This document shows, one piece after another, positions 7,558 to 17,295 of a stretch of DNA of 64,000 nt (the stretch's first letter is position 1; each line of letters begins with the position of its first letter). The notes under the pieces are model-generated. The model saw nothing but the letters and a program-made list of their open reading frames with translations. It was not told the DNA's origin and did no database searches. The position numbers were made by a program, and so were the translations under genes. The stretch covers positions 124,001-188,000 of the forward strand of contig NC_015572.1 of the NCBI RefSeq assembly GCF_000214665.1, in the 5' to 3' direction. Source of the stretch: Methylomonas methanica MC09. GTDB lineage: Bacteria > Pseudomonadota > Gammaproteobacteria > Methylococcales > Methylomonadaceae.

Positions 7558-8460
7558 CTAGCGTGCGGTCATGCCGGTTTCGTCTGAAAACTTCCAGACA
7601 CGAGTAATGACTAAAACGTTCACTTCGTTGAGTAAGTCCGCCGGTAAAGCTGCAAAAGGGGCGCTCATTTTGACTATGCGTTTGGCGGCTTCATCCAGGG
7701 CGGGGTTGCCGGATGAGCGGACGATACGCATGCTGTAAATGCTGCCGTCGGCGTTAATGCCGACATCCATGGTCAGCGATTGGGACGAACCCGGTTTTTT
7801 GGCGGCGGCGGGATAATTAAGATTGCCGGTGCGCTCAACTTTGTCTTCCCAGTCTCTGACATATTGTGCCGCCAAATACTTATGCGTGCTGACGGATTTG
7901 ACGAATTTTATTTTACTGTCTTCGGCGCTCTGCCGGGTATTGCGTATTTGTTCGCCCAATTGGGCGATTTGTTGCTGTAAGGCGTCTGCGGTTAGCTTAG
8001 GCCGTTCCGCAGTGACTTCTTCCACGGGTTCTTCCACCGTTTCCGGCGGCGCGGCAACTTTTACTGGTGCCTTTGCCTGGGTGACGACTTTCCGTGGTGT
8101 CGGTTTTTGGGCTTCCCGTGCGAGCGGTTTGGCTGGTTCGACCTTAACAGGAGGCGCTGCCGCGACTGCCGGAGTGGGTAAGCTTTGCTTTAGGGGTTCG
8201 GGTTTTTGGGTCGCATCCCCTGCCCCGAGTTGATGGTCCGGAGCCAGGTATTTGGCTTGCTTGGGGGCTTTTTTTAAGGGGGCGTGCGACAAGGTGATTT
8301 CGATCGACTTATTGGTTCTCGGCGCATGCGGCGCTTTAAAATTGACGCCCAGTAAAATGCCGACATGCACCACGGTGGCAACGAAGACTGCCAGCAGCAG
8401 CGAGTCGTCGTTGGAAAGCGGTGAGCTTGCGGGAGGCTGGGCTTGCATCATGGGTTTCAC
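7558..8460 (-). CDS. TonB-family energy transducer
   Basis: This 300-residue protein has one N-terminal membrane segment (LLLAVFVATVVHVGILLGV, about 22-40), a long Pro/Lys/Ala-rich periplasmic spacer (about 45-150) and a short coiled region. The C-terminal TonB-like domain includes DVGINADGSIYSMRIVRSSG. TonB proteins couple inner-membrane proton motive force to outer-membrane receptors. The family position between gshB and algH matches Pseudomonas, where this copy is one of several tonB paralogues. No exbB or exbD lies nearby, so its partner complex is elsewhere. Its start overlaps the gshB stop by 4 bases (ATGA). Confidence 0.9.
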   Translation of the reverse strand: MKPMMQAQPPASSPLSNDDSLLLAVFVATVVHVGILLGVNFKAPHAPRTNKSIEITLSHAPLKKAPKQAKYLAPDHQLGAGDATQKPEPLKQSLPTPAVAAAPPVKVEPAKPLAREAQKPTPRKVVTQAKAPVKVAAPPETVEEPVEEVTAERPKLTADALQQQIAQLGEQIRNTRQSAEDSKIKFVKSVSTHKYLAAQYVRDWEDKVERTGNLNYPAAAKKPGSSQSLTMDVGINADGSIYSMRIVRSSGNPALDEAAKRIVKMSAPFAALPADLLNEVNVLVITRVWKFSDETGMTAR

Positions 8461-9413
8461 GTTGTCGATTGCAGGCAGTCCTGTATATGGTCCATCAGTT
8501 GCGCGCTGATATTGATGCCGAACTGCTTATCAAGTTCCTGCACGCAGGTCGGGCTGGTGACGTTGACTTCGGTCAGATAATCACCGATTACGTCCAGGCC
8601 GACGAATACCAGACCCTTTTCACGCAGTGTGGGGCCGACTTGTTTCGCAATCCAGCGATCGCGTTCGCTGAGTTCGCGACCCTCTCCACGGCCGCCCGCG
8701 GCGAGATTGCCGCGGGTTTCGCCGCTGGACGGGATTCTGGCCAAGCAGTACGGTACCGGTTCGCCATTTACCATCAAAATTCGTTTGTCGCCGTCTTTCA
8801 CCGCCGGCAGATATTTTTGCGCCATGATGTAACGCGAGGCATGCTCGGTCATGATTTCCAGAATTACGCTGAGATTGGGGTCGTTTTCGCGCACGTGAAA
8901 AATCGAGGCGCCGCCCATGCCGTCCAGCGGTTTCAGAATGATTTCCCGATGCTGTTGCAAGAAGTCCCGAATTTTTTGCGGGTCGCGGGCTACCAGGGTT
9001 TCAGTGCAGCATTGCGGAAACCAGGCCGTGTACATTTTTTCGTTGGCGTCGCGTAGCGATTGCGGCTTATTGACCACATAAACGCCTTGCCGCTCGGCTT
9101 GTTCCAGCATGTAGGTGGCGTAAATATATTCCTGATTGAAGGGCGGATCCTTTCGCATCAGGATCACGTCCAATTCAGACAGCGCTATCTGTTGTTCGCC
9201 CACAAAGCGGTGCCATTGTTGCGGATTTCGTTCGACTTCCAGCAGGCGGGTGCGGGCGTAGGTTTGGCCGTTTTGTAAAAACAGATCGCCCAATTCCATG
9301 TAATGTAACTCCCAGCCGCGCGCCTGCGCTTCCAACAGCATGGCGAAACTGGTGTCTTTTTTGATGTTGATCTGGCCTATGGGGTCCATGACCATGCCGA
9401 ATTTAAGCGTCAT
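8457..9413 (-). CDS. gshB: Glutathione synthetase
   Basis: This 318-residue ATP-grasp enzyme joins glycine to gamma-glutamylcysteine in glutathione synthesis. It has the N-terminal MDPIGQINIKKDTSFAML motif, DVILMRKDPPFN, the ATP-grasp core EIILKPLDGMGGASIF and the C-terminal FVGLDVIGDYLTEVNVTSPT. Length matches bacterial GshB (about 315). It heads the gshB-tonB-algH-ruvX operon and is divergent from rpmB, with 139 bases between. Confidence 0.97.
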   Translation of the reverse strand: MTLKFGMVMDPIGQINIKKDTSFAMLLEAQARGWELHYMELGDLFLQNGQTYARTRLLEVERNPQQWHRFVGEQQIALSELDVILMRKDPPFNQEYIYATYMLEQAERQGVYVVNKPQSLRDANEKMYTAWFPQCCTETLVARDPQKIRDFLQQHREIILKPLDGMGGASIFHVRENDPNLSVILEIMTEHASRYIMAQKYLPAVKDGDKRILMVNGEPVPYCLARIPSSGETRGNLAAGGRGEGRELSERDRWIAKQVGPTLREKGLVFVGLDVIGDYLTEVNVTSPTCVQELDKQFGINISAQLMDHIQDCLQSTT

Positions 9414-9483
9414 TCGCGTCCTGTTTTAATAAGTATCAGAAGATGATTGCAAAATTTTAACAAATTTATTTTTAAGAATGTTG

Positions 9484-9512
9484 TTTACCGACAAAAGTAT
9501 TTTTGGTATAAA
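9484..9512 (+). promoter_or_regulatory. Candidate sigma-70 promoter for rpmB-rpmG
   Basis: TTTACC (9484-9489) and TATAAA (9507-9512) are separated by 17 bases, about 40 bases before the rpmB ATG. The region is AT-rich and the next gene leftwards is divergent. Confidence 0.5.
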
Positions 9513-9552
9513 GCTCGGCTATTTTGAATCAAAAGCTCGCATTGAGGTAGTC

Positions 9553-9789
9553 ATGTCCAGAGTATGCCAAGTAACAGGTAAACGTCCCGTCAGCGGGCAC
9601 AACGTTTCACACGCAATGAACAGAACCAAAAGACGTTTTACGCCGAATCTGCATCATCACAGATTTTGGGTTGAAAGTGAAAACCGTTGGGTTCGCCTGA
9701 GAGTATCCTCCAAAGGCATGCGTATTATTGACAAGAACGGTATCGATGCCGTTTTGGCCGACATCCGCGGTCGCGGCGAAAAAGTCTAA
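9553..9789 (+). CDS. rpmB: 50S ribosomal protein L28
   Basis: This 78-residue protein begins [20 protein letters not shown], the conserved L28 N-terminus, and ends with the [20 protein letters not shown] segment. The ATG at 9553 is chosen because it gives the family start and is preceded by a GAGG ribosome site; the frame is open further upstream to 9478. It is followed 11 bases later by rpmG, the standard pair. It has the gammaproteobacterial form without a clear zinc-ribbon cysteine set. Confidence 0.97.
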   Translation: MSRVCQVTGKRPVSGHNVSHAMNRTKRRFTPNLHHHRFWVESENRWVRLRVSSKGMRIIDKNGIDAVLADIRGRGEKV

Positions 9790-9800
9790 GGAGAATTAAC

Positions 9801-9956
9801 ATGCGTGACAAAATTAAATTGGTTTCTAGCGAAGGCACCGGCCATTTCTACACCACCACTAAAAACAAAAAAACCATGCCTGAGAAAATGGAGATCAAAA
9901 AATTTGATCCCGTGGTTCGCAAGCATGTGATGTATAAAGAAGCCAAAATCAAATAA
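9801..9956 (+). CDS. rpmG: 50S ribosomal protein L33
   Basis: A 51-codon gene reading [20 protein letters not shown] and ending MYKEAKIK, the typical short L33. An AAGGAGA ribosome site precedes the ATG. It forms an operon with rpmB, 11 bases apart. It lacks the four zinc-binding cysteines, so it is the zinc-independent form. Confidence 0.96.
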   Translation: MRDKIKLVSSEGTGHFYTTTKNKKTMPEKMEIKKFDPVVRKHVMYKEAKIK

Positions 9957-9982
9957 TCGGCTTTTTGCTGTATAAAGCGACA

Positions 9983-10012
9983 GGCTAGTCGAGCGTTCCG
10001 CTTGCGCTAGCC
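9983..10012. terminator. Hairpin between convergent rpmG and the cyclic-nucleotide/rhodanese gene
   Basis: GGCTAG (9983-9988) pairs with CTAGCC (10007-10012), with further GC pairing inside. There is no long T-run, so termination efficiency is unclear. Confidence 0.4.
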
Positions 10013-10022
10013 GCCGCTTCAG

Positions 10023-11351
10023 TCATTTCCCCCGCACTCTTTCCAGCTCGGATTTCATTTTCTCCAGTTGTCTGGCTAAGGACGAGCATTTAAGTTCCAA
10101 GGTCATTTTTTCCGCTTCCAACGACCTGCATTTCGCCTTGAGTTGCTGAACCACCTGTCTAAGGTCGTCAGCCGCCAATTCTTCCGTCTGCGGCTCTTTG
10201 TGTTCTGTGGGCGTTGAAGTGGACGATTCGCTTGACGGACCCGAGAGGTTGCCGGTTTCGGTACCATCGTCAATATTAAATGAGGCCGGCTCGGTGCTCA
10301 GTTTGTCTTGGCTAAGGCCCGCAATGCCATTTTTCAAGATCAGTGCGTTGAATTTATTCTGTTGCAGAATAAAGGCCGCCATTTCGCTGGTTTTACCGTC
10401 TTTACAAGTCACGATGATCGGATGATGCCGGTTCAGGGTTTTTAGATACATGCGTAGCGAAAAAAAAGGCACGTTCGTACTTTTGGGTAAGTGGCTGTGC
10501 TTATACTCGTCAGGGCCGCGTACATCGATTACCTCCGCGCCTTGCTTCATTAGCTCGTGCAGTTCTTCGATGCCGACGTACTTAAGCGTGGGTAGTTTGA
10601 TCAGGCTAATGAACTGCTCTTTACCCAGCCGCAACAAGGTCATGTCGGTGACGGCCGTGATCGAGGTGCTCCGCGGTTCGCCGGAAATTAAGGCATCTTC
10701 GCCAAAGGTATCCAAGTCGGCCAGTTTGGACAGCTTGATGTCCTTGGCATTGGCCGACGGTTTGCGGCTGATAATGGCTTGGCCTTTTTTGATGATGTAG
10801 TAATAATCGCCGGGATCGCCCTGGCGTATGATGGCTTGGCCGGGAGTGCAGGCGACTTCTTCGAGGCTCATAAGTAGTTTTTGCAAGTTGGCGGGTGGAA
10901 GCGAACGAAAAATTGGCGACTTCAGCAAAGTCGTCATCCAATCGTCGCTATCGTCCGGCTCGTCAACTGTCATAGTGCTTTCATTCTCTTCGTAAGCTTT
11001 TTCTGTCGTCATTTTCATCATATCAGCATTCAAACGCAAAAACTGAATTCTGCTATTGGCGACCGCGTCAACTTTTCTGGGCATTTGGTGAGCGATCGCA
11101 AACCGGGCGGAATCGCTGCCGGCGGAGATGGTTTCTATGGTGAATGTTTCGGTTTGTAAATTAATTGAACCGTCGAGCAGATAATAAAGAAGGTCGTTTT
11201 CGTCGCCGCGTTTGAATAAAATTGTGCCCTGCTCGGCGTGCTCAATAGTTAATTGCCCGCACAAGCTGACAAACGTTTGTGTCGGCAAGGTTGATAAGGG
11301 AATCAATTGCCGAATGATGCGGGCTTCTTCGGACTGGGTATCGACAGCCAT
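10023..11351 (-). CDS. Cyclic nucleotide-binding and rhodanese domain protein
   Basis: This 442-residue cytoplasmic protein has two cNMP-binding-like beta-roll domains. The first (about 15-110) is degenerate; the second (about 150-260) has IIRQGDPGDYYYIIKKGQA and FGEDALISGEPRSTSI, a near-canonical phosphate-binding cassette. A rhodanese domain follows (about 270-360), with EVIDVRGPDEYKHSHLP and the active-site loop TCKDGKTS, so the catalytic Cys is present. The last 45 residues are a coiled coil. It probably senses a nucleotide or redox signal, but no ligand can be named. Similar proteins occur in methanotroph-type gammaproteobacteria. Monocistronic; convergent with rpmG. Confidence 0.8.
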   Translation of the reverse strand: MAVDTQSEEARIIRQLIPLSTLPTQTFVSLCGQLTIEHAEQGTILFKRGDENDLLYYLLDGSINLQTETFTIETISAGSDSARFAIAHQMPRKVDAVANSRIQFLRLNADMMKMTTEKAYEENESTMTVDEPDDSDDWMTTLLKSPIFRSLPPANLQKLLMSLEEVACTPGQAIIRQGDPGDYYYIIKKGQAIISRKPSANAKDIKLSKLADLDTFGEDALISGEPRSTSITAVTDMTLLRLGKEQFISLIKLPTLKYVGIEELHELMKQGAEVIDVRGPDEYKHSHLPKSTNVPFFSLRMYLKTLNRHHPIIVTCKDGKTSEMAAFILQQNKFNALILKNGIAGLSQDKLSTEPASFNIDDGTETGNLSGPSSESSTSTPTEHKEPQTEELAADDLRQVVQQLKAKCRSLEAEKMTLELKCSSLARQLEKMKSELERVRGK

Positions 11352-11490
11352 GGTTTGATGCGGAATGAGTGTAAATTAAAATACTGCTAGCAAAGCATCT
11401 ATCATAGACGATTATGATTTAATATTTTTTGTGAAACGTTTTTATAGCTGGCTTGTCCATGCTGGCGAATTTACTGCTGGAAATACATTT

Positions 11491-12840
11491 ATGCTTAACA
11501 AGACAAAAATAGGGCTGTTTCTTTTATTGGCTTTCTCAAGTGCGCAAGGGGAAGCGGCATTACCGCTGCAAGTGGAAGGTGAACAGTTACCCACGCTGGC
11601 GCCGATGCTGGAACGCAGCATGCCGGCGGTGGTAAATATTTCCACCTCCACCCATGTGCGCATGCAGGATAATCCCTTGCTGAACGATCCGGTGTTCCGG
11701 CATTTTTTCGGCATACCCAATAATCCACGCCAGCAGCAGCGCAACAGCTTGGGGTCCGGGGTTATTATCGACAAGGATGAAGGCTATGTGCTGACTAATA
11801 ATCATGTGATCGATAAAGCCGACAAAATTACCGTCACGCTTAGCGATGGACGGCAATTGAATGCCAAATTGTTGGGTACCGACCCCGAAGCCGATGTGGC
11901 GGTGATCCAAATTCCGGCTGATAATCTGTCTGCCTTGAAGCTTGCCGATTCCAGCCAATTAAAAGTAGGCGATTTCGTAGTGGCGATCGGTAACCCGTTC
12001 GGTTTGGGGCAAACCGTTACTTCCGGTATCGTCAGTGCCCTGGGGCGTTCCGGGTTGGGTATCGAGGGTTACGAGGATTTCATTCAAACGGATGCGTCCA
12101 TCAACCCCGGCAACTCCGGCGGGGCGCTGGTGAATCTGCGCGGCGAGTTCGTGGGTATGAATACGGCTATACTGGCGCCCAGCGGCGGCAATGTCGGCAT
12201 CGGATTCGCCATTCCGTCGAACATGGCTATCAAATTGATGGAGTCTCTGGTGCAACATGGCGAGGTTCGCCGCGGTTTGCTGGGGGTGACCACTCAGGAT
12301 TTAACGCCGGAACTGGTAAAAGCCTTTAATCTAAAAGGCCAGCACGGTGCCGTCGTCAGTCGCGTCGAAGCCGGCTCGCCGGCGGAAAAAGCCGGTATTG
12401 AACCCGGCGACATCATCGTGGCTGTTAACGGGCAGGATATTAGAAATGGCAGCAGTCAGATCCGCACCGCCATCAGTTTGCTGCAAGTAGGTGACACGGC
12501 CGATATTGATGTCATGCGCGGCGACAGCCGCTTGAGTTTGCAAGCCGTGATAGGCAAGCCCAAGCGGCCTGAAATTGCGGGTGACAAAATACACCCCATC
12601 ATGAAAGGCGTTACCTTGGGCGTAACCGGCAAAGGCCAGATTGAAGGCGTTTTACTGGAAAAAATAGAACCTAAATCCTATGCCTGGAAAACCGGCTTGC
12701 GCCCCGGCGATATTATCGTCAGCGCCAATCGCTATCGGGTTAGAAATTTGGATGAGTTTAAACAGGTGGTTAACCCGCAAGCCGCTTTATTAATCAATTT
12801 GCAGCGTAACGGCGAAGGTTTTTTCGTAGTACTGCAATAG
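11491..12840 (+). CDS. Periplasmic Do/DegQ-family serine endoprotease
   Basis: A 449-residue HtrA-type protease for periplasmic protein quality control. An N-terminal signal peptide (IGLFLLLAFSSAQGEA) is followed by a trypsin-like domain whose catalytic residues are His 105 (TNNHVIDK), Asp 135 (DPEADVAV) and Ser 209 (INPGNSGGAL). Two PDZ domains follow, at about 260-345 and 365-445. The architecture matches DegQ/DegP, and the short Q-linker favours DegQ. The ATG at 11491 is preferred because it puts the signal peptide at the start; a GTG at 11431 is also in frame and would add 20 residues. Confidence 0.93.
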   Translation: MLNKTKIGLFLLLAFSSAQGEAALPLQVEGEQLPTLAPMLERSMPAVVNISTSTHVRMQDNPLLNDPVFRHFFGIPNNPRQQQRNSLGSGVIIDKDEGYVLTNNHVIDKADKITVTLSDGRQLNAKLLGTDPEADVAVIQIPADNLSALKLADSSQLKVGDFVVAIGNPFGLGQTVTSGIVSALGRSGLGIEGYEDFIQTDASINPGNSGGALVNLRGEFVGMNTAILAPSGGNVGIGFAIPSNMAIKLMESLVQHGEVRRGLLGVTTQDLTPELVKAFNLKGQHGAVVSRVEAGSPAEKAGIEPGDIIVAVNGQDIRNGSSQIRTAISLLQVGDTADIDVMRGDSRLSLQAVIGKPKRPEIAGDKIHPIMKGVTLGVTGKGQIEGVLLEKIEPKSYAWKTGLRPGDIIVSANRYRVRNLDEFKQVVNPQAALLINLQRNGEGFFVVLQ

Positions 12841-12903
12841 GGCTGCATTGATGTCGGCCGGAACCCGGCCGGCATCGACATTGCGCCCCGCTGCCGATGG
12901 TGG

Positions 12904-14988
12904 CTACCCTGACCCATGTTCGCCGTTGACTCCGGTTTGCGACGTTTCCAGCGCAAAGGCTATATTGTCGGCCATATCGTTCAAAAGTTTGATCTCCTGG
13001 TTGCTGAACGCATCGGGTGTTCCTCCGTATAAGGAACAGACGGCGTATACCCTGCCCTTAACCTTGATGGGCAGGGCTAGTACGCTGCGGTAGCCCAACG
13101 CTAACGCTTTGTGCCGCCAAGCTTGAGTGCGCGGGTCTTGCTCGATATCGTTGCTGCCGACGCTACAGGCCTGCAGGAAGGCCGCATTAGCCGGATAGGT
13201 ATTTTGATTGCCAGGTGTAGACAGGTTATTGAGCTGTTCCAAGGTTTCCCCATCAATGCCGGCAAAAATGGCCGGAATTAGCGTCTTACCGCTCGCGTCC
13301 GGCAAACCGATCCAGGCCATGCTAAAGCCGCCGTCATCAATGGCAATGCGGCATACCTCCTTGAGCAGCGCTTCGATTTCGCGAATATGTACGATGGCCT
13401 GATTAATATTGCTTAACATGGTATGCACGCGGGCCAAATTGGTGACCCTTGCTTCCGCTTGTTTGCGGTCGGAGATATTCTCGATTATTGCAATGAAATG
13501 AGTGGCGTCTTCGCCCCGGTTGAAAATCGGAGTGATCGTCAACGATTCGGTATAGAGATAACCGTCTTTATGTTTATTGCCAATTTCACCGCGCCAAACC
13601 CGTTTGCTGAGAATGCTGATGGACAAAGCCTGATAAAACGCTTTGCTTCGCAGGCCGCAACGGATCAGGTCTTTCGGGGGTTTGCCGATAGCGTTTTCCA
13701 AAGGAAAGCCGGTCAGGGCGGTAAAAGCCGGATTAGCCCATTGAATAATGGAATCGCTGTCGATGATGACGATGGCATTGGCGGCCGCTTTAAAGGCCGC
13801 GGTAAAGAGGTGTAATTGCTTTTCGGCTTGCTCCCGCAATACGGTATCCGCTTTCAATTGGCTGGTACGCTCCGCGATCAGTTTTTGCAGATCTTGGTTG
13901 GATTGCAGCAATTCCAGTTGCAGTTGTTTTCTGAACTGGCGATTGCCGGCCAGCTTCCAGCAAGCGATAGCCTCTATAAGCAGCAGTGTCATCAACGATG
14001 CCAAGATAGGCTTTAGTAAAGCCCGATTGCCGTAGAGGGTCTTATGAGGCAAAAGCGAGACGATTTTCCAGGTGTTTGCGTCCGCCACTCCGCTTTGTGG
14101 CGTGTTATCGCTTGGATTGGGATATGCCGTACTAAAGGTCCAAACGCCTTGTTCATTCTCAAACTGGCCGTGATCGGTTTGCTTAATCCGCTCCCAGATC
14201 ACAGGGTACTGAGTAGAAAAACCGGGCGTTGTAGGCGTGAACATCGAGCCGCGGTTCTTGTCGGGCAAAGGGCTGTTTAACCAGAAGCCTTGCGGATTCA
14301 GCAGCATGCTGCGGCCGGCAATTTCAGTTCCGGCTCTTTCGAAGCGGGCCAATAAGTCAGCCCCAAAATAATTCAGAACCACAATGCCGCGCCGCCTGCC
14401 GAGGCTGTCGAATATCGGAGCTGCAATACGCAACATGGGTTTGTGAGGGAACTCCAAGTTGGAATGTTCGATATTCAAATCCAGGGGGGATACGTAAATC
14501 TCGCCGGCGCTTAATTTATGCGTTTCCCTAAAGTAATAACGGTTGCTTTTGTCTTGCAATTCCGCCTCAGGTGTCTGCGCTGGCTTGCCGTTGTTATAAT
14601 TGATGCGTACCCGCTCGTGGCCGGATTCGTCTATCCAGCGAATTTGGTCGTAACTTTTAGTCGCGGCTGACAGGTTTAGCAAATCCAGTTCGAAGTCATG
14701 TAACGCTTCCGTTGAAGGGTGCTCAAGGATACGTTTCAGTTGGTAATGGTTGGTAAGCAGGCGAATGTCGCGGTTTATCTCCTGCAACACAGTGCGGATA
14801 GCGTCTCTTTTGAGTTCGACGCTGATGCTTTCAAGTGCTTTATTCCGGTTGGAGAAACGTTCTTGAATACTGTGGTAAAAATAGTACGCGCCTACGCAAG
14901 TCAAAAGGGCCAGAAATAAATACGCTTTTAGGAACTGCCTCAGGATAGGTCGGCTCAATTTGGGCGTTAAGTTTATAACCTTTTCCAT
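12904..14988 (-). CDS. Membrane sensor protein with periplasmic domain, PAS and GAF, without an output domain
   Basis: This 694-residue protein has a first membrane segment at about 20-37 (FLALLTCVGAYYFY), a Cache/CHASE-like periplasmic region to about 330 and a second segment near 335-350. A short coiled coil, a PAS domain at about 395-510 (NAIVIIDSDSIIQWANPAF) and a GAF domain at about 540-685 follow. It stops soon after the GAF domain with no kinase, GGDEF, EAL or HD domain. Relatives with this order usually continue into GGDEF-EAL or a kinase. It may act through partners or be a remnant that lost its output. No such domain is encoded in the 63 bases before the divergent-side gene ends. 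Confidence 0.8.
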   Translation of the reverse strand: MEKVINLTPKLSRPILRQFLKAYLFLALLTCVGAYYFYHSIQERFSNRNKALESISVELKRDAIRTVLQEINRDIRLLTNHYQLKRILEHPSTEALHDFELDLLNLSAATKSYDQIRWIDESGHERVRINYNNGKPAQTPEAELQDKSNRYYFRETHKLSAGEIYVSPLDLNIEHSNLEFPHKPMLRIAAPIFDSLGRRRGIVVLNYFGADLLARFERAGTEIAGRSMLLNPQGFWLNSPLPDKNRGSMFTPTTPGFSTQYPVIWERIKQTDHGQFENEQGVWTFSTAYPNPSDNTPQSGVADANTWKIVSLLPHKTLYGNRALLKPILASLMTLLLIEAIACWKLAGNRQFRKQLQLELLQSNQDLQKLIAERTSQLKADTVLREQAEKQLHLFTAAFKAAANAIVIIDSDSIIQWANPAFTALTGFPLENAIGKPPKDLIRCGLRSKAFYQALSISILSKRVWRGEIGNKHKDGYLYTESLTITPIFNRGEDATHFIAIIENISDRKQAEARVTNLARVHTMLSNINQAIVHIREIEALLKEVCRIAIDDGGFSMAWIGLPDASGKTLIPAIFAGIDGETLEQLNNLSTPGNQNTYPANAAFLQACSVGSNDIEQDPRTQAWRHKALALGYRSVLALPIKVKGRVYAVCSLYGGTPDAFSNQEIKLLNDMADNIAFALETSQTGVNGEHGSG

Positions 14989-15180
14989 GCCGGTAAAATT
15001 GCAGTATAGGAGGTGTCGAATTCACAAAAGATCCGATATGGATATCTAAAAATGAATACACAGCCAGTATATCCTAGTCCGCTTGAATTGCCACCAGACT
15101 GGTAAATAAGCTGAGGGTGTACGGTTCCCCAACTGTTTGCGTATCTTGCTCAGGCGGAACAAACTATTTAATGGCGAGCA

Positions 15181-17187
15181 TTACGTCAGCATTTCCCTTA
15201 ATTGCGCCAGACTGGCTTTGCCGCGCTGTTTGATTTCTTCCGGCGCTAGTTGTTTTTTATTGGCCCATTCCAGATCTTCTTCCGGCAGCTCGTTTAAAAA
15301 CCGGCTGGGTTCGGATTCGCTGATTTCGCCGTAGCGTTTGCGATGCGTGCAATAACTGAAGGTAAGGGTTTTTTGGGCGCGAGTGATACCGACATAAGCC
15401 AGGCGGCGTTCCTCCTCGATATTGTCGGTTTCGATACTGTTTTGATGCGGCAGCAGATTTTCTTCCATGCCGATCAAAAATACATGCGGAAACTCCAGAC
15501 CCTTGGCGGCGTGCAAGGTCATTAAGCTGACTTGGTCGCCAGCCTCCTGCTCCTGATTTCTGTCCAGAATATCCAACAACATGATCTTGGCGATCACGTC
15601 CGCGAGCGATTTTTCCCCGCTTTGTTCGTTGCCGGCAATGCGTTGCAGCCAGTCGATCAGTTCGCAAACATTGCTCATGCGACGTTCGGCGGCGGCCGGG
15701 GTTTTGCTGTTCTCCTGCAGCCATTGCTGATAATTGATCTGCTCCAACATTTGATGAATGACTTTAAAGCTGTCTTCGCGGTCGATTTTTTGCGCCGTTT
15801 CGTTGATCCAGCCGCAAAATTTACCCAAACGTTGCACCGATTTTTCCGACAAGCGTTGCTGCAAGCCGAACTCCGAACAGGCGTCGAATAAGCTGATATG
15901 GCGTTCGTTGGCGTAAGCGCCCAGTTTTTCCAGGGTGGTGGGACCGATTTCCCGGCGCGGGGTGTTGATGATGCGTAAAAAGGCGGCATCGTCGCCGGGG
16001 TTGACCATCAACCGCAGATAGGCCAACACGTCCTTGATTTCGGCATAGGCAAAAAACGAGGTGTTGCCGCTGATGAAATACGGCACATTGTTTTCCCGCA
16101 ATTCTTTTTCAAACAAGCGGGACTGGTGATTGCCGCGGTACAAAATGGCGTAATCGGAATAACTGCCGCCGTGTTTGAAACGGTGATGCACAATTTCAGC
16201 CGCGATTTGCTTGGCTTCGTGCTGGTCTGATTTATGGCTCAATACCCGTAACGGGTCGCCGTAACCCAGTTCGCTCCAGAGTTTCTTTTCGAAGGTGTGC
16301 GGGTTGTTGGCGATCAATTGATTGGCCACTTTTAAAATGCGGCCGGCGGAGCGGTAGTTCTGCTCCAGCTTGATCACCTGCAGGCGGCCGTAATCCTTTT
16401 GCAACTGACTGAGGTTTTCCGGCTGCGCGCCGCGCCAGGCATATATCGACTGGTCGTCGTCGCCCACCACGGTAAAGCGGCCTAGGTTGCCGGCCAAAAG
16501 TTTTACCAATTGGTATTGGGTGATGTTGGTATCCTGATATTCGTCCACCAGCAAATAGCGGATTTTGTTCTGCCATTTTTCCAGCACGACCGAATGTTGT
16601 TGAAATAGCAGCACAGGCAATAAAATCAGGTCGTCGAAATCCACGGCGTTATAGGCCTTCAGGCTACGAGTGTAGGCATCGTAGAGCAGGGCCGCCGCCA
16701 AGTTGGAGGCATCCGACAGACTGGCGGCTTGTTCCGGGGTGACAAAGGCGTTTTTCCATTGGCCGATTTGCCAATTATATTGGTCCACCTGGTCGATGTC
16801 GCAATCCTTCAGGCCGTGGCCGATTAAGTTGCGCAACAGGGTCAGCCGGTCTTGTTCGTCGAACAGGGTAATCGCGGCTTTGTAACCCAGGGTTTTATGT
16901 TCGGCGCGCAGTATATCCAGACCCAGAGAATGAAAGGTGGAGACTCTAAGGCCGCGGCTTTGTTTGTCGTCCAACAAGCGGCTGACCCGGCTTCTCATTT
17001 CCCGTGCCGCCTTGTTGGTAAAGGTCACCGCGGCAATATGCCGGGCGGGCATGCCCTGTTGAACCAAATAGGCGATTTTCTCGGTAATCACCCGGGTCTT
17101 GCCGCTGCCGGCGCCGGCCAGCACCAGCAAGGGATGGTCGATGATTTTAACGGCGGCTTGTTGTTGCGGATTAAGTTTGGGTGACAT
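15181..17187 (-). CDS. rep: ATP-dependent DNA helicase Rep
   Basis: This 668-residue SF1A helicase carries Walker A (AGAGSGKT, about 23-30), motif Ia (VTFTNKAAREM), motif II (LVDEYQDTN), QSIYAWRGA, and late motifs TLHAAKGLEFPHVF and RLAYVGITRAQ. Length and the N-terminus (LNPQQQAAVKIIDHPLLVLA) match Rep rather than UvrD, which is about 720. Rep unwinds DNA 3'-5' and removes proteins ahead of replication forks. It is transcribed away from the small membrane protein gene at 17296. Confidence 0.95.
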   Translation of the reverse strand: MSPKLNPQQQAAVKIIDHPLLVLAGAGSGKTRVITEKIAYLVQQGMPARHIAAVTFTNKAAREMRSRVSRLLDDKQSRGLRVSTFHSLGLDILRAEHKTLGYKAAITLFDEQDRLTLLRNLIGHGLKDCDIDQVDQYNWQIGQWKNAFVTPEQAASLSDASNLAAALLYDAYTRSLKAYNAVDFDDLILLPVLLFQQHSVVLEKWQNKIRYLLVDEYQDTNITQYQLVKLLAGNLGRFTVVGDDDQSIYAWRGAQPENLSQLQKDYGRLQVIKLEQNYRSAGRILKVANQLIANNPHTFEKKLWSELGYGDPLRVLSHKSDQHEAKQIAAEIVHHRFKHGGSYSDYAILYRGNHQSRLFEKELRENNVPYFISGNTSFFAYAEIKDVLAYLRLMVNPGDDAAFLRIINTPRREIGPTTLEKLGAYANERHISLFDACSEFGLQQRLSEKSVQRLGKFCGWINETAQKIDREDSFKVIHQMLEQINYQQWLQENSKTPAAAERRMSNVCELIDWLQRIAGNEQSGEKSLADVIAKIMLLDILDRNQEQEAGDQVSLMTLHAAKGLEFPHVFLIGMEENLLPHQNSIETDNIEEERRLAYVGITRAQKTLTFSYCTHRKRYGEISESEPSRFLNELPEEDLEWANKKQLAPEEIKQRGKASLAQLREMLT

Positions 17188-17295
17188 TCAATATTTAAAC
17201 GTGCTGCGAAAACTGCAAAGGTTGTCGTGGCCTGGACAATACCCGGTTGCCGGGTAAGCTAACTCCAATATTTTTCAAACCGAGAGGGACAAGTC

